Positions 57,221 to 64,000 of a stretch of 64,000 bases of DNA are shown here, piece after piece. Source of the DNA: Saturnia japonica (lineage: Eukaryota > Arthropoda > Insecta > Lepidoptera > Saturniidae); contig CM065304.1 of assembly GCA_033032175.1 (NCBI GenBank), forward strand, positions 3,720,001 to 3,784,000. Reading direction: 5' to 3'. Position 1 is the first letter of the stretch. Every line of letters begins with the position of its first letter. Both the position numbers and the translations under genes were made by a program. A model generated the notes under the pieces. It worked only from the letters and a program-made list of their open reading frames with translations, was not told where the DNA came from and ran no database searches.

Positions 57221-58226
57221 CACTCATCAAAAAAGTCTAAGCAACATGTACTAATTTAAATTTTAGGATGGTTCTTCACATTATAACGTATTTTATTTTT
57301 AAAATAATATCTTTAGGGTTCTATGATGTAAAAATAACAGCTGTGGTCTTTATAAGTTCCTTTAATAACAGAAATGAACAATATTAGAATATACAGTAGA
57401 AACTAAGATACATAAGAAACTAAACTTTTTTCTTACAAAATGAAATTTCTAAAGAAAATGTATTTATTGTGAAAGAATAGAACAATTTAATACAAAGTAT
57501 GGGCTCCTCTGCTATTCAGAACTTGTCGGCAACGATTATTCATTGAATTAATGAGACTGTTTATGTCATCTTGCGGTATTCGCTCCCAATGGAATTGTAG
57601 TAAATCCTTCAGCTGTTGGGTTGTTGTTGCTCCGTCCAAGTCCTTCAAAACACGTCTCTGGAGCATGTCCCATGCGTGCTCGATGGGGTTGAGATATGAC
57701 GATTGTGCAGGCCAGGGCAATAACCGGATGTCCTCCGTTGCAAAGTATTCACTGGTTCGCCGTGCTGTGTGTGAACGCGCATTGTCATGCATTAACCTAA
57801 AATCGGAGCCAAAGGTTTGTGCAAATGGGTAGACATAAGGTCTGAGAATATCCTCAATGTAATTTTCAGTATTCATGTTTCCATTTACAAAAACGAGCTC
57901 AGTTCGCCTGTTCTTCATAATACCCGCCCATAACATAACTGTTGAGCCGCTGTATGGATGAATTTCCTGAACGCACCTGAGCCTTTCAGTATTTCCGGGC
58001 CGACGATACCCTCGCACCCTTCTTGTATCAGGCTTAAACCCGAATCGCGACTCATCGGAAAACATAATTTTATCCCATTGTTCCTGGGTCCATGTTATGC
58101 GTTCTCTACACCATTCATATCGACGAGCGCGAATCCTGTGACGTAACGGTGGGCACCTGATTGGGCGTCGAGCTCGTAGGCCGTACTCATGCAGTCGATT
58201 TCGCACAGTTTGAGGACTTATAATTT
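57221..58226 (-). mobile_element. Truncated Tc1-like transposon
   Basis: The 3' end of the element starts next to TA (57219-57220) with CACTCATCAAAAAAGTCTAAG, a Tc1-like terminal repeat. No matching inverted end exists past 58226, where the transposase frame is lost, so the 5' third is missing. Confidence 0.75.
57487..58206 (-). pseudogene. Tc1-like transposase, N-terminally truncated (DD34E)
   Basis: 239 codons remain, beginning in the second HTH (SPQTVRNRLHEYGLRARRP just upstream). Catalytic residues are present: Asp in MFSDESRFGF, Asp in LMHDNARSHTARRT, and Glu in SSYLNPIEHAWD with 34 residues between the last two, so the DD34E type. The usual SPDLNPIE reads SSYLNPIE. The paired DNA-binding N-terminus of roughly 90 residues is absent, so this copy cannot bind its ends. 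Confidence 0.85.
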
Positions 58227-58627
58227 ACCAATTTTTAGAAAACTATCGATAGTATCGATACAACTGTTTTTTAATGAATAATCAATAAAAATCAAATTAA
58301 ATAAATAATTACTATTATTAATAGATATTACATTGAGTTTTTGGCGAGATCTTGAAATGATTTATTGTGGTTTTTATTTTTAATCCAATAACTCAGGTTT
58401 GACACTATATTATGTAATATTGGTGGCGTTTTGCATGATATAGTTTGGTTTTAGTGCCTAAGTGAAGTGGATTATAAATGTAAGCTGTAAGCGTTCATTC
58501 TGAGATCCTACAAAATCTTCCTAGAAAGTTCTAACAAGGGAGCCACCATTTTGTTAGGATACTGAATCGTCATATCACATGACACTATAATTCACTCGAT
58601 AATAGCAGTAATGGTCTTCATTAAAGA
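58227..58627. other. Spacer with dispersed repeat copy
   Basis: Contains 58335-58560, the second copy of the repeat seen at 9570-9800. It ends in the ATTAAAGA target site (58620-58627) of the next element. No gene. Confidence 0.5.
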
Positions 58628-59165
58628 TATGGAGGGTAGAGGTAAGGAGAACCATCTCAGTATATTAAAAAGTGTCCACTGAAAGGCAGCAAATTAAGAT
58701 GGCGCCACAATAACAAGTGGAAAGTATTTAAAATAGCGCCATATAAAAATCAAAAACTTTTATGTATCCGCTAACTTCGCTATTGTTAAATAATTAATAA
58801 AAATTTATTATACATACTGTTGGTCGAAAAAATGACAGACAAACAATAAAAGTTTATAACAATCGAATCACTATCTGTGTTATTTCAGCAGCTTTACAGG
58901 TTATATTCACTAAATTACATTTGACTACGTAAATAGTTCAGGTTTTAAATACTGCATATCTCCTAACTACGAAAGTCACGAAAAATATTATATTTTCAAC
59001 TCAGCACACTTCACTTTGTTTATAACTGCTAAATTCATATCATTTCCTTTTCCGACACTAGCGCTATTTTGACGAGTCTTCGAACCATAATTTGCTGTTT
59101 ACAGGTGGACACTTTTTCAACTGATCCCCCATACTAGATGGTTCTCCTTACCTCTACCCTCCATA
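58628..59165. mobile_element. hAT-type MITE with 30-bp perfect terminal repeats
   Basis: 538 bp. The ends are inverted copies starting TATGGAGGGTAGAGG and identical for 30 bp, with further similarity to AAAAAGTGTCCAC. Flanked by ATTAAAGA at 58620-58627 and 59166-59173, an 8-bp duplication as made by hAT transposases. No coding capacity. Confidence 0.85.
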
Positions 59166-59173
59166 ATTAAAGA

Positions 59174-59784
59174 GGGCCGGTTGTCAAGTTAGGAAAAAGA
59201 AGATGAAGGAGAAGATATTACAATGAGGAGTGTTCATTCATAATCGAATTACCATTAGTATTTACTAATGCTAGGTTACTAATATTAGTAGTTATAAAAT
59301 TTGATAGAAATAGTAGTTATTACTATTGAATACGCTAGTTCTTTTTTATTGTGGTAAGTATGTAATTATTATTTTTTAAGTACCTACTATGTGCAAAGCA
59401 GCATTGGAAAAGGACGGTAAAGATGGGACTCACCCTGGGCTGCGCTCGCTGTTTGTCTCGCTCTTCCTCCACTGGTACACAACACCAAGTTCTCTAAACA
59501 CTTTAAAGCACACACAATGTATTTTTAATTTATATAAATGCAGGAATTATCGTCGATCGTACGCTCGTTGACTCGTGCAATGCTCACAACGAAGTGACGT
59601 GTGACATACATACCACAGGGTGGTGGGGGTGAGGACAAAGAGAAAGGCAAGAATATTCATGTTCAAGGACAGGATGCCGCTTTGCACAATTCTTGCCTAA
59701 ACAACTATTATTAGACGTTAGGAAAAAAGGGTGTGTGTGCGATTCACACACGATTGAAGTGAAACTTCAGTAAATCGACAAAAA
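59174..59784. other. Spacer, no gene recognised
   Basis: AT-rich then moderately GC-rich (59389-59650), with a short unremarkable frame. At 59729-59768 an A-tract, GTGTGTGTGCG hairpin and GAAGTGAAACTTC mark the left end of the third copy of the element family seen at 605 and 26690. Confidence 0.45.
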
Positions 59785-60108
59785 CTTCACCCAGTTCCAA
59801 ACGGTCGTAACCACTACTAAAAAATATATGGGAATGTAGCCCTTACCTTACACAGTATATCATTCATATTAGCTTTTGTGTCTCTTACCTGTCTTCACCC
59901 AGTTCCAAACGGTCGTAACCACTACTAAAAAATATATGGGAATGTAGCCCTTACCTTACACAGTATATCATTCATATTAGCTTTTGTGTCTCTTACCTGT
60001 CTTCACCCAGTTCCAAATGGTCGTAAGCGTCAGTAAAATATGTATGGGAATGTAGCCCTTACCTTACACAGTATATCATTCATATTAGCTTTTGTGTCTC
60101 TTACCTGT
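59785..60108. repeat. Three tandem copies of a 108-bp repeat
   Basis: Units start at 59785, 59893 and 60001 with CTTCACCCAGTTCC. Units 1 and 2 are identical; unit 3 has a cluster of changes near its position 18-40. The array lies between GAAGTGAAACTTC (59755) and GAAGTTTTACTTC (about 60154), so it is probably internal to a mobile element. Confidence 0.9.
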
Positions 60109-60449
60109 CGTTTTTTCCGTTGCATCCAGTTTGAAATCACAACGATTCTAAAGAAGTTTTACTTCAAAAATCGAACATTTTTGTTTCTATAGGTTTCGAT
60201 GATCCGATGTGGCACCCAAAAATAAGCTTGTTCACTTGGATAGTATCAAAACATCGGCCACTGATGTTTGCAAATTTGTGTGCTTTAAAAAATACAGTTA
60301 GAGGTTCCGATGATCATCCAGAAAAGCTCACCCTCTTGGTTGACACCAAAATATTGATGTTATTGGTGCGATATTTATTGGACATCGATGATTACTTAAG
60401 AATATTGTAATTGATGTCAATATCGATGTTTTCCTACTCCAGTATACTA

Positions 60450-61740
60450 CAAGGTGTCCAGAAAGGGTATCGGGTATTTGTTTTCGCGCCATATTCGAAA
60501 CGGGGCGTCTAAAGGGTGCGGGGAGGGGTTCGTGGCGTCCGCCATTTTGTGGAGTTTTAGTCATGATGGAACAGTACTCTGGGACGCATCGCGCATTTTG
60601 CGTACGAGCGTATTATCGTAATGGTGATTCAATAGTGACTGCTCAACGTCTCTATCGTGCGGAATATCGTACACGCCACGCGCCAAGTGACGATAGCATT
60701 AGGAAATGGATCAGGATGTTCGAGAATACAGGTGCGACAGTTAAAATTCAAAACTTTAGTCGTCCTCGTTCAGTTCGCGATGAAGAAGTTGAGGCGTCGG
60801 TTCGTCAAAATCCGTCTTTATCCATCCGAAAGCGAAGCCAAGCGTTGAACATCAAAAAATCGTCTTTACATTCAATTTTAAAGAAAGACTTACATCTAAA
60901 AGCCTATAAAATTCAAGTGGTTCAAAAATTGAAGGATACGGACTATGCTAATCGACTGAATTTTGCGAACGAAATGCTGCAGCGATTTAACAACTTTAAC
61001 AACATACTGTTCAGTGACGAAGCAAATTTTCACCTGAATGGTCATGTTAATAAGCAGAATTGTCGGTACTGGGCAGTGGAGAATCCGAGACGAAAGCATG
61101 AACGACCCCTGCATAGCCCAAAGGTCGTTGTTTGGGCCGCTATATCTGCTAAAGGCATAATTGGTCCTTATTTTCATGAAGATCAACGAGGCCGAACAAT
61201 GAATGTGAATAGTGACCGTTATTGCGATATGTTGCGAAATTTTTTGGTCCCAGAGTCGCAGGAGTTTGCAGGTTTCAACTCAAGAACGTGGTTCCAGCAA
61301 GATGGGGCCACTTGCCATACCTCAAATGACTCAATGGAAGTTGTTAACGAATTATTCCCTAATAAAGTCATTTCGCGAAGGGGTAACATCAACTGGCCTC
61401 CCAGAAGCCCCGACCTTAGCACGCTTGGCTTTTTTGCATGGGGATACCTCAAGAGTAAGGTTTATCAAAACAATCCGAAGAATCTAACCCAGTTAAAGCA
61501 AAACATCAGGTCAGAAATGGCAGCAATATCGATAGCTATGTGTCAACGTGTTATCGTCAATCTTCGTTTCCGTTTAGAAGAGTGCCAGCAACGTAACGGT
61601 CATCATTTGCATAACATCATCTTTTCCAAATAATTCTCCAATTCATATGCAAATAATAAACAATACACTTTTTTATTGTATACAAATAATTTTTGTTTCA
61701 TTGAACTTACAAATACCCGATACCCTTTCTGGACACCTTG
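60450..61740 (+). mobile_element. DD41D-type mariner relative, structurally complete
   Basis: Perfect 32-bp inverted ends (60450-60481 and 61709-61740) starting CAAGGTGTCCAGAAAGGG, flanked by TA on both sides (60448-60449, 61741-61742). 1291 bp with one uninterrupted transposase gene. The perfect ends point to recent insertion. Confidence 0.92.
60563..61633 (+). CDS. Tc1/mariner-superfamily transposase, DD41D type, third catalytic residue Gly
   Basis: 356 aa, single exon, start at MMEQYSGTHRAFCVRAYYRN. The N-terminal HTH region (about 8-110) includes SDDSIRKWIRMFENTGATVK and SIRKRSQALNIKKSSLHSIL. The catalytic region has Asp in ILFSDEANFHLNG and Asp in WFQQDGATCHTS. The third site reads SPDLSTLGFFAWGYLKS where relatives have PLDFFLWG. 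The Gly lies 41 residues after the second Asp, which is the DD41D spacing (rosa-like group), so one A-to-G change (GAC to GGC) has probably killed catalysis. Everything else is intact. The frame is open and the ends perfect, so the copy may have been moved in trans by an active relative or mutated after insertion. Confidence 0.9.
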   Translation: MMEQYSGTHRAFCVRAYYRNGDSIVTAQRLYRAEYRTRHAPSDDSIRKWIRMFENTGATVKIQNFSRPRSVRDEEVEASVRQNPSLSIRKRSQALNIKKSSLHSILKKDLHLKAYKIQVVQKLKDTDYANRLNFANEMLQRFNNFNNILFSDEANFHLNGHVNKQNCRYWAVENPRRKHERPLHSPKVVVWAAISAKGIIGPYFHEDQRGRTMNVNSDRYCDMLRNFLVPESQEFAGFNSRTWFQQDGATCHTSNDSMEVVNELFPNKVISRRGNINWPPRSPDLSTLGFFAWGYLKSKVYQNNPKNLTQLKQNIRSEMAAISIAMCQRVIVNLRFRLEECQQRNGHHLHNIIFSK

Positions 61741-61742
61741 TA

Positions 61743-63400
61743 TATTAATTAATCTATGTCGATAATAAATTATTGTACTTTCATACATTGGACCTATCGG
61801 ACTTTACCGACTTCCGCTTCGGAGAACCTTTTTTATGGATTCTTAGATTGTTTAAATTATCTTACGAAATTATTTGAAAATTACGCAATCGTACATCATA
61901 CGAAAGCATGAAATTATCAAATTATACGATAATCGGGTAATTACCGTACAGTTGTGAAACCTGAATTACAGTCTTGCTAACAAAGATTTTATTAAGTGAG
62001 GCGTAAATATTGGAACAGGTGTTTTTTTTTTTTGATACTAGAAATACCTTCTAAATGTAAAAAATACTAGGTTCATCTAGTATACCGTAAAAGTGGGTGA
62101 ATAGGTACGAAACCGAATATCATACTTTAATTTCTTGGTGATGTTATGATTCATTTATTTTATGTATCTCCGGTAGATTATACTGTAAGAATATATCGAA
62201 AAAATTAAAAAAAATGAAGTTATAAATCGCATTTTTTTTAACCAAAATATATGTTGCTTCTATTTATACTTGATCCAGGAGAAGTGAAACAGACTAGGGG
62301 GGAATAGGGAAAAGTTTACAGTAAAGGGAAAACCCTGTCCCAATATAAAACTTTCTCTTCAAAATATCCCCACATTAGTCCCTATTTAATATGTACGGCG
62401 CACATTGGACTAAAATCGGAGCCTACCTTTCCTATGAATCCTATGAAAGGGAGTCTCCGATTTCAGTCTAATGTGCGGCGTTCCTTTTGGAGAGCTAGAG
62501 CCGCTCCTATTCAAAACTTTGTCGTTTCTATTAACCCCAAAAATTAATCGAAACAATTCAGCTCAAGATATTTGTTTTTATTTACTGAAAGTATCACACA
62601 GGGACTTAAATGAATCTGTACAGCAACAGAAATAATTTACTATTTAATTAAAAGCACTCCTAAAGCACAACCGTTTAATTCTTTCTGAATATACGATAAG
62701 TTTTTAGGCGTAACTAATCTCCAAGCACGAACGTTTTTTTTAAAGCAATATCTAGCATCACTCTGACAAAGTTAGATAGACAGATTAGAAATGAAATATT
62801 CTTCTATTGGGTAAACCAGTTGATAGATATTCTGAGGCTCATTTTTTTTAAATATACTCCTAATCGTATTCTCGCTTTTGTTCCTTCTTCAGACCCCAAA
62901 CCCTAGTTGTTAGCGACGCATAGGCCTAAGCGTGATGATACAAAATTGTAATTGTAAATATAAGTTGTAGGGATCAATAATTATATGAACAATCATAAAT
63001 CTAATGTTTTGAATGTAATACTATGACGTGTAGGTAAATAAGAATAGTAAATAAGTTATAAAAATGCTTGCAATGTCATAGAAATAATCAATTAAAGTAC
63101 TGAACTCATGTATCGTCGATAATCCGTGTTATATAGAAGTTATATGTGATGTTTTATGTTATATAAGTTAATTAGCTTGCTATGTATGTTTCTGTAATGT
63201 TTGTAACGTCGAATAGTGTGTATACAACATGTTTTAAGCCGTTTTAAAGTTGTAATGTTTAACGCTCTGTATCTACAATGTCTACCAACCTATAATGTCG
63301 TAATTAGTGTTTTTGTATAGATATTTGTTTTTATAGTCATTGAATTATTATAATTAGAGATATTAACGATTTATTAGATATTGCATACAAATAATAATAA
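61743..63400. other. AT-rich intergenic DNA
   Basis: No gene recognised. Holds the second copy of a dispersed repeat (61800-61985), a long hairpin (62396-62480) and AT-rich sequence. Confidence 0.5.
62396..62480. repeat. Imperfect 85-nt hairpin
   Basis: The arms GCACATTGGACTAAAATCGG (left) and CCGATTTCAGTCTAATGTGC (right) pair, continuing through GAGCCTACCTTTCCTATGA against CCTATGAAAGGGAGTCTC, with about six mismatches or wobbles over roughly 38 bp and a tiny loop. It could be a foldback repeat or a small-RNA precursor. Confidence 0.65.
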
Positions 63401-63412
63401 TAATGTAGATAG

Positions 63413-64000
63413 GGACAGCAATAGTGCAACCGCAACGCGTCACCGCGGTTAACGGGCCATGCCCATATTTGGTAAAGAGCAGTAGAGATAGAGACGCCAT
63501 CGTCCGTTTCGCTCTCCGGCATTAGGATATAAAAGGCGAACTACCGGGGCCAACCGGCACACACGGGTGCCACAAGCTGAAGACTCAAGACTCAAGAAAC
63601 AAAACTGGAAGAAACAGTACCCAGAAGATAGTACTAACAAATTGTATTGTGTCTTGAAGAATACAGCGAATTTTATTGTGGTACCTGTGTGTCATTTGCA
63701 TCTTCACAAGTGTTCAACCCGCCAGCGACCCAGTCCTCTCCGCTCCGTGCTACGTCAGCGCCGCGCCTACCAGCAGGCACCTCACTGCGTGTGTGTACCT
63801 TAATGTTTTGCCCTCTTCACGCCTAGTAGTTTCGGGTGTGAGCAGGGTCGGTCGCACGTAGTGAGAGAGGCTCGCACGCACTGGTTTCCAGACAGCTGGT
63901 TACCGTAGCGTGTTATCCGCCGTCGGTTATACAGAGTACGAGGGAATCGTTTCCGTCGCGTTCGCGCCCTCGGTGCGCGGTCCCGCTCTGTATTGGTTGA
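63413..64000 (+). promoter_or_regulatory. GC-rich, TATA-containing right edge (LTR or promoter)
   Basis: The composition changes sharply from AT-rich to GC/CpG-rich. TATAAAAG lies at 63528-63535 with a GC-rich leader after it. The segment begins with TG after an ATAATAATAATA run, as an LTR might. The 78-codon frame at 63567-63803 is unrecognised. Either an LTR of a retroelement continuing to the right, or the promoter and 5' UTR of a gene beyond the window. Confidence 0.35.

Noticed and set aside
59785..60108. CRISPR-like array
   Set aside because: The 108-bp units are directly adjacent with no spacers, and the DNA is eukaryotic.
61219..61452. Second-frame and minus ORFs inside the DD41D element
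   Set aside because: They overlap the intact transposase, which carries all recognisable motifs.

Overview
The window is nuclear DNA of an insect, most likely a moth or butterfly. The signs are AT-rich, intron-rich sequence with GT-AG splice sites, an RR-2 cuticular protein gene, an MSL3 chromatin gene, and a dense mix of Harbinger, mariner/Tc1, hAT, jockey-like and BEL/Pao elements plus short lepidopteran-type interspersed repeats. The species cannot be told from the sequence alone. There is one assembly gap of 100 N (47184-47283) and one stretch (about 38.58-42.58 kb) that looks like uncorrected long-read sequence.

Layout. 1-2.9 kb: AT-rich, no gene. 2.9-3.6 kb: a two-exon RR-2 cuticle gene with TATA box. 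5.24-8.87 kb: a Harbinger element with an intact spliced transposase on + and a converging Myb/SANT-like partner gene on - that carries an in-frame stop. 12.1-13.3 kb: a 5'-truncated jockey-like LINE with an 11-bp target duplication. 13.95-18.35 kb: a second, different Harbinger with both genes open. 18.7-18.9 kb: a THAP/P-element-like tail.

21.76-50.04 kb holds the main host gene, MSL3 (chromo barrel plus split MRG domain; partner in the MSL histone H4K16 acetylation complex). I could rebuild eleven coding exons; all phases agree and give 422 aa when the linker exon is used once. The linker exon (99 nt, symmetric phase) lies in a tandem array of six units of about 2.43-2.47 kb (29.9-44.95 kb). 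Every unit carries the exon, its splice sites and the same fossil mariner. Four exon copies are open, so the linker inside the MRG domain could gain 33 residues per copy. This array is the most unusual feature of the window.

51.4-57.2 kb: a wrecked BEL/Pao retrotransposon on - with LTR remnants. It is abutted by a truncated Tc1 element (57.22-58.23 kb). 58.63-59.17 kb: a hAT-type MITE with 8-bp target duplication. 59.79-60.11 kb: three 108-bp tandem repeats. 60.45-61.74 kb: a complete DD41D-type mariner relative with perfect 32-bp inverted repeats but a Gly at the third catalytic position. 61.7-64 kb: no gene recognised; it holds an 85-nt hairpin and a GC-rich, TATA-containing right edge.
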